Source: Massilia sp. Root335
Lineage (GTDB): Bacteria; Pseudomonadota; Gammaproteobacteria; Burkholderiales; Burkholderiaceae_D
Direction: 5' to 3'
Assembly (NCBI RefSeq): GCF_001425685.1
Contig: NZ_LMCY01000004.1
Location: 141,222-205,221, forward strand
DNA: 64,000 nucleotides
Below, piece by piece: positions 27,504 through 37,431 of this stretch. Below the pieces are notes generated by a model that saw only the letters and a list, made by a program, of their open reading frames with translations, was not told where the DNA came from and searched no databases. Positions within the stretch are counted from its first letter, which is position 1; each line of letters starts with the position of its first letter. The translations under genes and the position numbers were made by a program.

Positions 27504-28388
27504 ATGGAAATATTCGGCGTCCCCCTGCAGGCGATGATGAGCCAGCTGTTGCTGGGCCTGGTCAACGGTTCGTTCTATGCGATGCTGTCGCTCGGCCTGG
27601 CCGTGATCTTCGGCCTGCTCAACGTGATCAATTTCTCGCACGGCGCGCTGTACATGATGGGCGCGTTCGCCGCCTACATCGGCGTCACGTCGTTCGGCCT
27701 GAACTACTGGGCGATGCTCGTGCTGGCGCCGCTGGTCGTGGGGGCGTTCGGCATCCTGATCGAAAGGACGATGCTGCGCTGGCTGTACCGGTTCGACCAT
27801 CTCTATGGCTTGCTGCTGACCTTCGGCATCACGCTGTTGCTGGAAGGCGTGTTCCGCTCGTTCTTCGGCGTGTCCGGCCAGACGCTGGACGTGCCGGAAG
27901 CGCTGTCCGGCGCCACCGACCTCGGCTTCATGATCCTGCCGAACTACCGCGCCTGGGTCGTGCTGGCGTCGTTCGTCGTGTGCCTGGCGACGTGGTTCAC
28001 GATCGAAAAGACGCGCCTCGGCGCCTACCTGCGCGCCGGCACGGAGAACCCGAAACTGGTCGAAGCGTTCGGCGTCAACGTGCCCCTGATGGTGACGTTG
28101 ACCTATGGCTTCGGCGTCGCGCTGGCCGGCTTCGCGGGCGTGCTGGCGGCACCCGTCATCAACGTCACGCCCTTGATGGGCTCGAACCTCATCATCGTCG
28201 TGTTTGCCGTCGTCGTGATCGGCGGCATGGGGTCCATCCTCGGGGCCATCGTCACTGGCCTGGCGCTGGGCGTCATCGAGGGTCTCACGCGCGTGTTTTA
28301 TCCGGAAGCGTCGGAAGTCGTCGTGTTCGTCGTGATGGTGATCGTGCTGTTGCTGCGTCCCGCCGGCCTGTTCGGCCAAGAACGATAA
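27504..28388 (+). CDS. livH: HAAT ABC transporter permease (LivH-type)
   Basis: This is a 294-aa inner-membrane protein with about eight hydrophobic helices. It has the family motif GLNYWAM after NVINFSHGALYMMGAFAAY, and GGMGSILGAIVTGLALGV near the C-terminus. The start at ATG 27504 is preferred over the TTG at 27489. It pairs with the LivM-type permease encoded next. Confidence 0.93.
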   Translation: MEIFGVPLQAMMSQLLLGLVNGSFYAMLSLGLAVIFGLLNVINFSHGALYMMGAFAAYIGVTSFGLNYWAMLVLAPLVVGAFGILIERTMLRWLYRFDHLYGLLLTFGITLLLEGVFRSFFGVSGQTLDVPEALSGATDLGFMILPNYRAWVVLASFVVCLATWFTIEKTRLGAYLRAGTENPKLVEAFGVNVPLMVTLTYGFGVALAGFAGVLAAPVINVTPLMGSNLIIVVFAVVVIGGMGSILGAIVTGLALGVIEGLTRVFYPEASEVVVFVVMVIVLLLRPAGLFGQER

Positions 28389-28397
28389 GGAAGCGAT

Positions 28398-29381
28398 ATG
28401 AACCGAAAGCTGGCCTACGGCCTCGCATTGATCGTGGCGCTGGCGGCGCCGTTCGTCGGCTACCCCGTCTTCCTGATGAAGCTGCTGTGCTTCGGCCTGT
28501 TCGCCTGCGCGTTTAATTTGCTGATCGGCTACACGGGCCTGCTGTCATTCGGCCACGCCGCGTTCTTCGGCGGTGCCGGCTATGTCACGGGGTACGCGTT
28601 GACGACGCTCGGCTTGCCGTTCGAGGCGGCGCTCGTGCTGGGCGTGCTGGCGTCCGCGGCGCTGGGCCTCGTGATGGGGCTGCTGGCGATCCGCCGCCAG
28701 GGCATTTATTTTGCGATGATCACCTTGGCCCTCGCGCAGATGGTGTATTTCGCGGCGCTCCGCGCCCCGTTTACGCACGGCGAGGATGGCCTGCAAGGCG
28801 TCCCGCGCGGCAAACTGCTGGGCGTGCTCGATCTCGGCAACGACGTCACCCTGTACTTCGTGGTGCTGGCAATTTGCACCGCGGGCTTCGCCTTGATCGT
28901 GCGTACCGTGCACTCGCCGTTCGGCCAGGTGCTGAAGGCGATCAAGGAAAACGAAGCGCGTGCGATCTCTCTGGGCTACGACGTGGATCGTTATAAACTC
29001 GTGGCCTTCGTGCTGTCGGCCGCCCTCGCGGGCCTGGCCGGCGCGACGAAGACGGTCGTGCTCGGTTTCGAGACGCTGACGGACGTGCACTGGACGATGT
29101 CCGGCCTCGTCATCCTGATGACCTTGGTCGGCGGCATGGGCACGCTGGCCGGGCCGATCCTGGGCGCCTTCCTCATCGTCGCGCTGGAAAACAAGCTGGG
29201 CGACCTGGGGAACTTCCTGGCCGAGACGACGCATATAGAATGGTTTTCTTCGCTCGGCGAATCCGTGGGCATCGTCACCGGCCTCATCTTCGTTGCCTGT
29301 GTGCTGTTGTTCCGACGGGGCATCGTCGGCGAGATCGCGGCGGCACTGGCCCGCGCAGGACGCCGGCGCGAGGCCGCATAA
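28398..29381 (+). CDS. livM: HAAT ABC transporter permease (LivM-type)
   Basis: This 327-aa permease has many membrane helices and family motifs NLLIGYTGLLSFGHAAFFGG, IRRQGIYFAMITLALAQMVY and LVGGMGTLAGPILGAF. An AAGGAAG site precedes the ATG 9 bases after livH. It is the last transport gene; an alpha/beta hydrolase follows 35 bases later, perhaps in the same operon. Confidence 0.93.
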   Translation: MNRKLAYGLALIVALAAPFVGYPVFLMKLLCFGLFACAFNLLIGYTGLLSFGHAAFFGGAGYVTGYALTTLGLPFEAALVLGVLASAALGLVMGLLAIRRQGIYFAMITLALAQMVYFAALRAPFTHGEDGLQGVPRGKLLGVLDLGNDVTLYFVVLAICTAGFALIVRTVHSPFGQVLKAIKENEARAISLGYDVDRYKLVAFVLSAALAGLAGATKTVVLGFETLTDVHWTMSGLVILMTLVGGMGTLAGPILGAFLIVALENKLGDLGNFLAETTHIEWFSSLGESVGIVTGLIFVACVLLFRRGIVGEIAAALARAGRRREAA

Positions 29382-29416
29382 GGCCGTGTCCCGGTCTGGC
29401 TTTCAAGGAGGCGCAC

Positions 29417-30253
29417 GTGATCGACGAATCCCTCATGCTGGACGTGAACGGCATCCACATCCACACGACGACGACGGGGCAGGGACCGGCCGTGCTGCTG
29501 CTGCACGGCTTTCCCGACACGCACCTCGTCTGGCGCAAGCAGGTCCCCGCGCTGGCCGCCGCCGGCTTTCGCGTGCTCGCGCCCGACCTGCGCGGCTACG
29601 GCCGCAGCGACGCGCCGGGCGGCGTCTTCGACTACACGATGGATAAATTGCGCGGCGACGTGCTCGGCCTGCTGGACGCCCTGCACATCGACAAGGTTTT
29701 TCTCGTCGGGCACGACTGGGGCGGCATCATCGGCTGGCAGATCGCGGCGCTGGCGCCGGAACGCGTGCACCGCTACGTGGCGATGTCGACGGGCCACCCG
29801 TATGCCATCGCCCACGCGGGCATGATGCAGCGCTTGCGCATGACCTATATCCTCGGCTTCATCGTGCCGGTCCTGGCCGAGCATACGCTGCGCGCGGCCG
29901 ACTGGTTCATCATGCGCCAGTTTACGGACGAGCCCGGCCAGGCGGACCACTGGAAGCGGGATCTGTCGCCACCGGGCCGCCTGACGGCCGCGCTGAACTA
30001 TTACCGCGCCAACCTGAGCCTGGCGCTGCCGCGCGGGCATCGCCAGGTCAAGGTGCCCGTGATGGGCATGTGGAGCGACCGCGACCCGGCGCTCGGCGAA
30101 AAGCAGATGCGCGATTCGGCGCACTACGTCGACGGCGAATTCCGCTTCGAGCGGATCCGCGGCGCCGACCACTGGCTCCAATTGACGGCGGCCGATGAGG
30201 TGAACCGCCTGCTGCTCCAGTTCTTTGAAGAAGGGCGCGCCGCCGCCGTCTGA
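29417..30253 (+). CDS. Alpha/beta hydrolase, epoxide-hydrolase-like
   Basis: The start is GTG 29417, 5 bases after AAGGAGG (29405-29411), giving 278 aa; the longer frame overlaps livM. The fold has oxyanion motif LHGFPDTHLVW (HGxP), nucleophile Asp in VGHDWGG, and His in GADHWLQL. Asp as nucleophile with HGFP and DWGG fits epoxide hydrolases and haloalkane dehalogenases better than esterases. Substrate is unknown; its place after the liv genes suggests it acts on the transported compound or a product of it. Confidence 0.88.
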   Translation: MIDESLMLDVNGIHIHTTTTGQGPAVLLLHGFPDTHLVWRKQVPALAAAGFRVLAPDLRGYGRSDAPGGVFDYTMDKLRGDVLGLLDALHIDKVFLVGHDWGGIIGWQIAALAPERVHRYVAMSTGHPYAIAHAGMMQRLRMTYILGFIVPVLAEHTLRAADWFIMRQFTDEPGQADHWKRDLSPPGRLTAALNYYRANLSLALPRGHRQVKVPVMGMWSDRDPALGEKQMRDSAHYVDGEFRFERIRGADHWLQLTAADEVNRLLLQFFEEGRAAAV

Positions 30254-30321
30254 AGCGCGGTGATTTGTTGCGCCGCAACAAGAGGCGTGCCGTACAATGA
30301 CGCTTTTACGCGTGATTGACC

Positions 30322-31092
30322 ATGTTCGATTTTGCCCTGCTGGCCGTCGCGGCCTTCGTTGCCGGTCTCGTGGATGCTGTCGTCGGCGGGGGAGGATTGA
30401 TCCAGATTCCGGCGATGTTCGCCGTGTTCCCCAGGGAAGTCCCGGCGACGCTGCTGGGAACAAATAAACTGGCGGCCATGTTCGGGACGGCCGTCGCTGC
30501 CGTCAGGTACAGCCGCCGCGTGACGGTTGCCTGGAGCACGGCGGCGCCGGCCGCCGTCGCCGCGTTCGCGCTGTCCTTCATCGGTGCCTGGACCGTGACT
30601 CGCGTGCCCGCCGACTTCGTGCGCAGCCTGCTGCCGCTGATCCTGCTCGCGGTGGCCGTGTACACGTTCAAGCAAAAGAACCTGGGCGCCGTGCACGCGC
30701 CGGTCCACAGCGGCATGACGGAAAAGTTGTTGGCGACATGCGCCGGTGCCGCGATCGGTTTTTATGACGGTTTCTTCGGCCCGGGCACCGGCAGCTTCCT
30801 GATCTTCCTGTTCGTGCGCTTCTTCGGCTTCGACTTCCTGAGCGCGTCGGCCGCGGCGAAGATCGTCAACGTCGCGTGCAATATCTCGGCGCTGATGTGG
30901 TTCGGATACAGTGGTCACTTGATCTGGCAACTCGGCTTGCTGATGGCCGTGTGCCAGATTGCCGGGTCACTGGTCGGGACCCGGCTAGCGCTGAAACACG
31001 GCAGTGGTTTCGTGCGCAAGCTGTTCCTCGTTGTCGTCGGGCTGTTGATCGTAAAGACAGCGTTCGACACCTTTAAGCACCTTGCGTGGTGA
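30322..31092 (+). CDS. TSUP/TauE-family sulfite exporter-like permease
   Basis: ATG 30322 gives 256 aa; upstream TTG 30316 is less likely. About eight hydrophobic segments and the paired TSUP motifs DAVVGGGGLIQIPAM and GFYDGFFGPGTGSFLIFLF identify the family, which moves sulfonates, sulfite or other small organic anions. A perfect parS site starts one base after its stop codon. Confidence 0.9.
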   Translation: MFDFALLAVAAFVAGLVDAVVGGGGLIQIPAMFAVFPREVPATLLGTNKLAAMFGTAVAAVRYSRRVTVAWSTAAPAAVAAFALSFIGAWTVTRVPADFVRSLLPLILLAVAVYTFKQKNLGAVHAPVHSGMTEKLLATCAGAAIGFYDGFFGPGTGSFLIFLFVRFFGFDFLSASAAAKIVNVACNISALMWFGYSGHLIWQLGLLMAVCQIAGSLVGTRLALKHGSGFVRKLFLVVVGLLIVKTAFDTFKHLAW

Positions 31093-31093
31093 T

Positions 31094-31109
31094 TGTTTCA
31101 CGTGAAACA
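31094..31109. promoter_or_regulatory. parS: parS centromere site 1
   Basis: TGTTTCACGTGAAACA is a perfect 16-bp palindrome identical to the bacterial parS consensus that ParB loads on. It sits in the two-base gap region between the TSUP stop and the DUF1176 stop. Confidence 0.95.
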
Positions 31110-31110
31110 G

Positions 31111-32160
31111 TCAGCGCGCCTTGTGCACATGGGTGACGATGGTCGGTAAATCCCAGGCGCCGCCGGCGGTAATTTCGCGGCACATGCCAGTGGTCGTGGC
31201 CGATGTCTGCGCGAACGACCGGCCATCCCACGTCCAGCTCGCGGCGCTGAAGCAATCGCCGATGCCGCGGCCCTTTTGTGTCGCCCGGATGACGCCGTCG
31301 GCGTAGTCGCTTGCGGAGGTTGTCACCAGGACGGCGGAATACGGCGGCCTGGCGTCGACGACCCAATAGCCGTCGCCCGTGTTGTAGGCGGCCATCCAGC
31401 AGGCGTGCGAGACGAGCAGCTTGTCCTTCGTGAGGCGGCGGACCACGGGCTCGTCTGTCTCGTCGGCCTTTGTGTCCACGAGTTCGCAACTGCCATCCTT
31501 TACGGTTTTGCGCAACGCGGCCATCAAGTCGCGGGCTTGCGCGGGCGTCAGTGTGACAGGTTGCTTGTCGTGGCTGACCGGCGCTGCGACGATGTCCGGC
31601 GCTGGGAGTGGCGGTAGAACATTTGATTCCGGTTTCGTGCCCTTGCGTACCAAGGCGCCGGGCGTGTCCAGCCGTCCCTGGAATTCATCCATTTTAAGCA
31701 GCACGGCATTGGCGCCGGCCGTCGAGATCGTCCACGTCTTACCTTTTGCCGACCACGCGATCTGGCCATCCTTGAGCAGTGCCGGCAGCAGTGCGTTGAC
31801 CTGTGCGTCGGACAGCTTGCCGCTATTCGACTTCGCATCGATGTGGACGGTGCCCAGCGCCCGGCCGTCGACTGTCATCGCGAGCTGGTCGGGTGCGGGG
31901 TGGTTCGGATCATCGGCCGGCTGAAACTGGACAGTGACGGGCTGGTCGGGGCCTGCGGCGCGTGTCAGCAGGATGGTGGCGTTCGGCGCCTCGTCGTCTT
32001 CCTGGTGGTAGCCGGCGGCGCGGCACGTCCTCGTGTTATCGCAGGCGAGTTGCCAATCCTTGTAATCGAACGAGATGGATGGCAGGTCGGAACGCGGATA
32101 TGCGCCGACCGTGGCGGTGACGGCGAGCAGGGCGAAGGTCAGCAAACGAGATTTCGGCAT
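31111..32160 (-). CDS. DUF1176 family exported protein
   Basis: ATG 32160 gives 349 aa with a signal peptide ([15 protein letters not shown]). The body fits DUF1176: [20 protein letters not shown] near the start, a serine/threonine-rich middle and [18 protein letters not shown] near the end, with several Cys likely in disulfides. Function is unknown; invasion-associated-type folds have been suggested for the family. The extended frame to 32229 would run across parS site 2 and is rejected. The gene is flanked by parS on both sides. Confidence 0.85.
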   Translation of the reverse strand: MPKSRLLTFALLAVTATVGAYPRSDLPSISFDYKDWQLACDNTRTCRAAGYHQEDDEAPNATILLTRAAGPDQPVTVQFQPADDPNHPAPDQLAMTVDGRALGTVHIDAKSNSGKLSDAQVNALLPALLKDGQIAWSAKGKTWTISTAGANAVLLKMDEFQGRLDTPGALVRKGTKPESNVLPPLPAPDIVAAPVSHDKQPVTLTPAQARDLMAALRKTVKDGSCELVDTKADETDEPVVRRLTKDKLLVSHACWMAAYNTGDGYWVVDARPPYSAVLVTTSASDYADGVIRATQKGRGIGDCFSAASWTWDGRSFAQTSATTTGMCREITAGGAWDLPTIVTHVHKAR

Positions 32161-32212
32161 GGCGGCGAGGATGGGTTGGCGTGGCAAAAGCCTAACATGA
32201 GCTCGCATTCGC

Positions 32213-32228
32213 TGTTTCACGTGAAACA
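32213..32228. promoter_or_regulatory. parS: parS centromere site 2
   Basis: A second perfect TGTTTCACGTGAAACA. It lies 104 bases before mnmG and 1119 bases from site 1. Confidence 0.95.
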
Positions 32229-32316
32229 AAATCTGTCGTTTTCGTGGCCGCGCAGAAGCGATGTGGAAAAAAGAATTTATAATCGACCCTTAATCCTCCT
32301 CGCAACACATTCCATC

Positions 32317-34251
32317 ATGCTATTTCCGACAGAATTCGACGTGATCGTCGTTGGCGGCGGCCATGCCGGCACCGAAGCGGCGCTCGCGTCTGCGCGCATG
32401 GGCCAAAAGACCCTGTTGCTCACTCACAATATCGAGACCCTGGGCGCGATGTCCTGCAACCCGTCCATCGGCGGGATCGGCAAGGGGCACCTCGTCAAGG
32501 AAGTCGACGCCATGGGCGGCGCGATGGCCATCGCCACCGACGAAGCCGGCATCCAGTTCCGCATCCTGAACTCCTCGAAGGGCCCGGCCGTGCGCGCCAC
32601 CCGTGCCCAGGCCGACCGCATGCTGTACAAGCAGGCGATCCGTTCTCGCCTCGAAAACCAGCCTGATCTGTGGCTGTTCCAGCAGGCCGTCGACGACCTG
32701 ATGGTCGAAGGCGACCGCGTCGTCGGTGCCGTCACGCAGATCGGCCTGCGCTTCCGTGCACGCGCCGTCGTGCTGACGGCCGGTACTTTCCTGGACGGTA
32801 AGATCCACGTCGGCCTGCAGAATTACTCGGCCGGCCGTGCGGGCGATCCGCCGGCAGTCTCCCTGTCGGCGCGCCTGAAGGAGCTGAAATTGCCGCAGGG
32901 CCGTTTGAAAACCGGTACGCCGCCGCGCATCGACGGGCGCAGCATCGACTTTTCCGTCATGACGGAACAGCCGGGCGATCTGGATCCGGTGCCCGTGTTT
33001 TCGTATATGGGCAATGCGGCCATGCACCCGAAGCAGTTGCCGTGCTGGGTCACGCACACGAATGCGCAGACGCACGACATCATCCGCAACGGCCTGGACC
33101 GCAGCCCCATGTACACGGGCGTGATCGAAGGCGTCGGTCCCCGCTACTGCCCATCGATCGAAGACAAGATTCACCGCTTCGCGGCCAAGGAATCGCACCA
33201 GATTTTCCTCGAGCCGGAAGGCCTCACGACCAACGAGTTTTATCCGAACGGTATCTCGACGAGCCTGCCGTTCGACGTGCAACTGGCCCTCGTGCGGTCG
33301 ATGCGCGGTCTGGAGAATGCGTTCATCCTGCGCCCCGGTTATGCGATCGAATACGATTATTTTGATCCGCGTGGCCTGAAAGCGTCGCTGGAGACGAAGG
33401 CGGTTCAAGGCCTGTTCTTTGCCGGGCAGATCAACGGCACGACCGGCTACGAGGAAGCGGCCGCGCAAGGCATGTTGGCCGGCATCAATGCGGCACTGCA
33501 GACCCGGGGCGAGGAAGCGTGGACGCCGTCCCGTTCCGAAGCGTATCTCGGCGTGCTCGTCGACGACCTGACGACGCAGGGCGTGGCGGAACCGTACCGC
33601 ATGTTCACGAGCCGCGCCGAATACCGCCTGTCGCTGCGCGAAGACAATGCGGATATGCGCCTGACGGAGATCGGCCGCAAGCTGGGCGTCGTTGGCGACG
33701 CCCAGTGGGAAGCGTTCGAGCGCAAGCGCGACGCCGTCGCGCTCGAACTGGAACGCCTGCGTTCGACCTGGGTCAACCCGCGCATCGTCACCGCCGCCGA
33801 ATCCGAGCGCGTGATCGGGCAGGCCATCGAGCGCGAATACAACCTGGCCGACCTGCTGCGCCGTCCTGGCGTCGAGTACGACAAGCTGGTGAGCCTGCAG
33901 GGCGTCGACGGCCAGGCACTGGGCGGCCCGGGCGTGAGTGACCCGGCCGTGCGGGAGCAGGTCGAAATCCAGTTGAAATATTCTGGCTATATCAACCGCC
34001 AGGCGCGCGAGGTGGAACGCCACGATTACTACGAAAACCTCAAATTGCCGGAGAACCTGAACTATCTGGAAATCACGGCGCTGTCGATCGAGGTGCGCCA
34101 GAAGCTCGACAAGCAGCGTCCCGAGACGCTGGGCCAGGCGTCGCGGATTTCTGGCGTGACGCCGGCGGCAATTTCACTGCTGCTCGTGCACCTCAAAAAG
34201 CGCGGCGCCAAGGGTTTTACCGGTGTGCCGAATGAGGAATCGGCCGCATGA
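32317..34251 (+). CDS. mnmG: tRNA uridine-5-carboxymethylaminomethyl modification enzyme, FAD subunit
   Basis: MnmG (GidA) works with MnmE to place the cmnm5 group on U34 of certain tRNAs. ATG 32317 gives 644 aa. The FAD-binding motif [10 protein letters not shown] lies at 11-20, followed by [20 protein letters not shown] and the [20 protein letters not shown] motif. The C-terminal helical domain ends in a typical [16 protein letters not shown] hexamer (32278-32283) lies 39 bases upstream, though a -35 is weak. It overlaps rsmG by ATGA; in many bacteria this pair sits beside the origin. Confidence 0.98.
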   Translation: MLFPTEFDVIVVGGGHAGTEAALASARMGQKTLLLTHNIETLGAMSCNPSIGGIGKGHLVKEVDAMGGAMAIATDEAGIQFRILNSSKGPAVRATRAQADRMLYKQAIRSRLENQPDLWLFQQAVDDLMVEGDRVVGAVTQIGLRFRARAVVLTAGTFLDGKIHVGLQNYSAGRAGDPPAVSLSARLKELKLPQGRLKTGTPPRIDGRSIDFSVMTEQPGDLDPVPVFSYMGNAAMHPKQLPCWVTHTNAQTHDIIRNGLDRSPMYTGVIEGVGPRYCPSIEDKIHRFAAKESHQIFLEPEGLTTNEFYPNGISTSLPFDVQLALVRSMRGLENAFILRPGYAIEYDYFDPRGLKASLETKAVQGLFFAGQINGTTGYEEAAAQGMLAGINAALQTRGEEAWTPSRSEAYLGVLVDDLTTQGVAEPYRMFTSRAEYRLSLREDNADMRLTEIGRKLGVVGDAQWEAFERKRDAVALELERLRSTWVNPRIVTAAESERVIGQAIEREYNLADLLRRPGVEYDKLVSLQGVDGQALGGPGVSDPAVREQVEIQLKYSGYINRQAREVERHDYYENLKLPENLNYLEITALSIEVRQKLDKQRPETLGQASRISGVTPAAISLLLVHLKKRGAKGFTGVPNEESAA

Positions 34252-34895
34252 AGAATTTTGATCGTACTGCTTTGTCCGCTGTGCTGGGCGAGGGCATCGC
34301 CGCGATGCACCTCGACGTGAGCCCGGCCCAGCAGGACAAGCTGATGGATTACCTGGCCCTGATGTTCAAGTGGAATGCCGTCTACAACCTGACGTCCTTG
34401 CGCGACCCAATGCAGATGGTCACGCACCACTTGCTGGATTCGCTGGCCGCCGTGCCGGCATTCGCGACGGCGCGCAATGTGCTGGACGTCGGTTCGGGAG
34501 GCGGTCTACCGGGGATCGTCCTGGCAATCGTGCGTCCGGACATGAACGTGTCGATGATCGATACCGTCCATAAAAAGACGGCTTTTCTGACGCAGGTGAA
34601 AGCCGAGCTGGGGCTGGTCAACGTCACGGTGTACACGGCGCGGGTCGAGCAACTGCAGGTGAGCGATAAATTCGATGTCATCACGTCGCGCGCGTTTGCC
34701 GACCTCTCGGATTTCGTCAACTGGTCCTGTCACCTGCTGGCCGATGGCGGACGCTATATCGCCCTGAAAGGGGTGGCGCCGAAAGATGAACAGGAACGGC
34801 TGCCGCCGGCGTGGAAGGTGGCCGGACTGGAACCGCTGCAAGTGCCCAGGCTGGGTGCGGAGCGTCACCTGGTATTCATCGAACGTTCCACGTGA
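34248..34895 (+). CDS. rsmG: 16S rRNA (guanine527-N7)-methyltransferase
   Basis: RsmG (GidB) methylates G527 of 16S rRNA using SAM. The 215-aa protein has [20 protein letters not shown], the SAM motif [17 protein letters not shown] and [13 protein letters not shown], all typical. It is translationally coupled to mnmG by an ATGA overlap. Its stop codon lies inside a parS-like site. Confidence 0.97.
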   Translation: MKNFDRTALSAVLGEGIAAMHLDVSPAQQDKLMDYLALMFKWNAVYNLTSLRDPMQMVTHHLLDSLAAVPAFATARNVLDVGSGGGLPGIVLAIVRPDMNVSMIDTVHKKTAFLTQVKAELGLVNVTVYTARVEQLQVSDKFDVITSRAFADLSDFVNWSCHLLADGGRYIALKGVAPKDEQERLPPAWKVAGLEPLQVPRLGAERHLVFIERST

Positions 34896-34899
34896 AACA
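34884..34899. promoter_or_regulatory. parS: parS centromere site 3 (one mismatch)
   Basis: CGTTCCACGTGAAACA differs only at the first base from TGTTCCACGTGAAACA, the B. subtilis parS form. It overlaps the rsmG stop codon (34893-34895) and lies 125 bases before parA. Confidence 0.8.
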
Positions 34900-34919
34900 T
34901 CCGCGGAAACGTCCGCAAC

Positions 34920-35023
34920 GACGCACAAGCAGATAAACCGTATAACCAGTTTATACTGTTATTACCATATAAATCGTATAAATCGTTTTAATGGTATTAA
35001 CCGTATGACTGACAAGGGCATAC
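34920..35023. promoter_or_regulatory. AT-rich parA promoter region with repeated CCGTAT/TCGTAT words
   Basis: AACCGTATAAC (near 34937), ATCGTATAAATCG (near 34974) and AACCGTATGAC (near 35000) recur in direct order, with CAGTTTATACTG between. Such repeats before a parAB operon may be autoregulatory sites. No standard -35/-10 pair is clear. Confidence 0.45.
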
Positions 35024-35794
35024 ATGGCGAAAATTTTTTGCGTAGCAAATCAGAAGGGCGGGGTCGGCAAGACCACCACCAGCGTGAACCTGTCCGCCGG
35101 TCTCGCCAAGTTGGACCAGCGCGTGCTGCTGGTCGACCTCGACCCGCAGGGCAATGCCACCATGGGCGCGGGCATCAACAAGGCGGGACTGACTTCGTCG
35201 ATTTACGAGGTGCTGCTGGGTGAAGCCGAGGTGGCCGCGGCGCGCCTGCGCAGCGAAGCAGGGCGCTTCGACGTGCTGCCGGCCAACCGCGAACTGGCCG
35301 GCGCGGAAGTCGAGATGGTCGAGCTGGAAAACCGCGAGCGCCGCTTGAAGGAAGCGCTGGCCAAGGTCGACGCCGACTACGACTTCATCCTCATCGACTG
35401 TCCGCCGGCGCTGTCGATGCTGACCCTGAACGGCCTCGTGTCGGCGCACGGCGTCATCATCCCGATGCAGTGCGAGTATTACGCGCTGGAGGGCCTGTCC
35501 GATCTCGTGAACACGATCAAGAAGGTGCACGCGAACCTGAACCATGACCTGCGCATCATCGGGCTGCTGCGCGTGATGTTCGATCCGCGCATGACGCTGT
35601 CGCAGCAGGTGTCGAGCCAGCTCGAACAGCATTTCGGCGACAAGGTCTTCAAGACGATCATCCCGCGCAACGTGCGCCTGGCGGAAGCGCCGTCGTACGG
35701 CATCCCGGGCGTGACGTTCGATCCGTCCTCGAAAGGCGCGCAGGCGTATATCGCCTTCGGCGCGGAGATGGTCGAGCGCATCAAGACAATGTAA
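35024..35794 (+). CDS. parA: Chromosome partitioning ATPase ParA
   Basis: This 256-aa Walker-type ATPase has the deviant P-loop KGGVGKTTTS (11-20), LLVDLDPQGNATMG and FILIDCPPAL. It forms dynamic gradients on the nucleoid that move ParB-parS complexes. parB follows 18 bases later. The chromosomal lineage fits its place after mnmG-rsmG and beside three parS sites. Confidence 0.98.
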   Translation: MAKIFCVANQKGGVGKTTTSVNLSAGLAKLDQRVLLVDLDPQGNATMGAGINKAGLTSSIYEVLLGEAEVAAARLRSEAGRFDVLPANRELAGAEVEMVELENRERRLKEALAKVDADYDFILIDCPPALSMLTLNGLVSAHGVIIPMQCEYYALEGLSDLVNTIKKVHANLNHDLRIIGLLRVMFDPRMTLSQQVSSQLEQHFGDKVFKTIIPRNVRLAEAPSYGIPGVTFDPSSKGAQAYIAFGAEMVERIKTM

Positions 35795-35812
35795 CCAGAA
35801 CATAAAAACGTC

Positions 35813-36697
35813 ATGGCAACCAAAAAACTCAAAGGTCTCGGCCGCGGCCTCGATGCGCTGCTCGGCGGGGACGCCCCGGAAACGCCGGCCACGCCCAGCG
35901 GCACGCCGTCCCTGCTTCCCGTCGCGCAGATCCAGGCCGGCAAATACCAGCCGCGCACGCGCATGGACGACGGCTCGCTGTCCGAACTGGCCGCGTCGAT
36001 CAAATCCCAGGGCATCATGCAGCCGGTGCTCGTGCGCCCGATCGATGGTGCCGCCTCGGGCGCCCGCTACGAGATCATCGCCGGCGAACGGCGCTTCCGC
36101 GCGGCGCAGCTGGCGGGCCTGGACGAGATCCCGGTCCTCGTGCGCGACGTCGACGACCAGAACGCCGCCGCGATGGCGCTGATCGAGAACATCCAGCGCG
36201 AAGACCTCAATCCGCTGGAAGAAGCGCAGGGCATCGCGCGCCTGATCTCCGAATTCAGTTTTACCCACGAGCAGGCGGCCCAGGCCGTCGGCCGTTCGCG
36301 CAGCGCCGTGTCGAACCTGCTGCGCCTCGTGAATCTCGCGCAACCCGTGCAGACGATGCTGATGGCCGGCGACATCGACATGGGGCACGCGCGCGCGCTG
36401 CTCGCCGTCGATGCGGCGAGCCAGATCGCGCTGGCGAACCAGGTGATCGCCAAGCGCCTGTCCGTGCGCGAGACGGAAAAGATGGTGGCACGCACGCTCG
36501 AAGAGCAGAGCGCGCCGCCGGCCGCCGCGCGCCAGAAAGAAAAGTCGGGCGACATCGTGCGCCTCGAGGAAGAACTGTCGGACCGCCTCGCGACGCCCGT
36601 CGCGTTCAAGATGGGACCGCGGGGCAAGGGACAGCTGATCATCGACTTCGCCGACCTCGACATTCTCGACACCGTGCTCGCGCGCCTGCGCGCGTGA
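35813..36697 (+). CDS. parB: Chromosome partitioning protein ParB
   Basis: ParB is a CTP-dependent clamp that loads at parS and spreads. The 294-aa protein has the N-terminal ParA-stimulating peptide (KKLKGLGRGLDALLG) and the ParB/sulfiredoxin-type CTPase domain with GERRFRAAQLAG and ALIENIQREDLNP. A helix-turn-helix for parS (FTHEQAAQAVGRSRSAVSNL) and a C-terminal dimer domain follow. Length is typical. Confidence 0.98.
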   Translation: MATKKLKGLGRGLDALLGGDAPETPATPSGTPSLLPVAQIQAGKYQPRTRMDDGSLSELAASIKSQGIMQPVLVRPIDGAASGARYEIIAGERRFRAAQLAGLDEIPVLVRDVDDQNAAAMALIENIQREDLNPLEEAQGIARLISEFSFTHEQAAQAVGRSRSAVSNLLRLVNLAQPVQTMLMAGDIDMGHARALLAVDAASQIALANQVIAKRLSVRETEKMVARTLEEQSAPPAAARQKEKSGDIVRLEEELSDRLATPVAFKMGPRGKGQLIIDFADLDILDTVLARLRA

Positions 36698-36991
36698 GCG
36701 CCTGAGCCACATCCGCCGCATCCGCCGCACCCCGCGGCGCCGTCACCACGAGGCTTGTTGTAATTTGGGCACAGCGGCGGCGCGCGCCGCCCGCGTGCGC
36801 GCGCCGTCGACCCATGCACGGCGGGTCAAAAAAGCGTCGCTGCGCCGCCGTTCCAGGGTTGCAACCCATGGCGCATACTGCGTTATCCCGCATCCCGAGA
36901 CGTACGCCAGGCGCCGCCGCGTCACAATCCCGATGTCTCGTTTTCCGTGCTTTTGTTATCAAATCAAGCAACTTTACCCGGGCAGAATCGT
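36698..36991. other. Non-coding stretch between parB and the atp promoter
   Basis: The first 150 bases are very GC-rich with repeated CGCCGC and GCGCGC words capable of several hairpins, probably ending parB transcription without a T-run. The rest becomes AT-richer toward the atp promoter. No gene is supported. Confidence 0.4.
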
Positions 36992-37021
36992 TTGACTCCA
37001 CTTAGTACAACCACTTATAAT
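36992..37021 (+). promoter_or_regulatory. Sigma-70 promoter of the ATP synthase operon
   Basis: TTGACT (36992-36997), an 18-base spacer and perfect TATAAT (37016-37021) lie 65 bases before atpI. It is the best promoter match that I saw in the window. Confidence 0.8.
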
Positions 37022-37086
37022 CTCGGGGATTTCTGTAATTACCACGCCGTAACTCGTTTCCCGACGGCTAGCGCGAAAATAAAAAT

Positions 37087-37431
37087 ATGCTGCGCATAGT
37101 CTCCCTGCAATTAATAGCAACAACAGTCGCTGGCTTGATCGCCGGACTGCTGTGGGGCGGGGCTGCGATGTTTTCCGCGGTTCTGGGTGGATTGTGTTGT
37201 GTCGTCCCCAACGGCCTGTTCGCGCTGCGCCTGTTCGCAAGCGCGCGCCGACCGGGCGCCGCAAACCCGATGTCGTTTTTCATCGGCGAATTTATAAAGA
37301 TTGCGTCGACACTCGCTTTCCTAGGGGCGACTGTCTGGCTGTACCACGATTTGAACTGGCCGGCGCTCCTCGGCGGCTTCATCGTGGCGCTCAAAAGTTA
37401 CATCATCTTATTGTTTAGGCACCGTAAATGA
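37087..37431 (+). CDS. atpI: ATP synthase subunit I
   Basis: AtpI is a 114-aa membrane protein with four hydrophobic segments ([71 protein letters not shown]) that helps assemble the c-ring. The first gene of the operon is commonly atpI in proteobacteria. It overlaps atpB by ATGA (37428-37431). Confidence 0.9.
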   Translation: MLRIVSLQLIATTVAGLIAGLLWGGAAMFSAVLGGLCCVVPNGLFALRLFASARRPGAANPMSFFIGEFIKIASTLAFLGATVWLYHDLNWPALLGGFIVALKSYIILLFRHRK

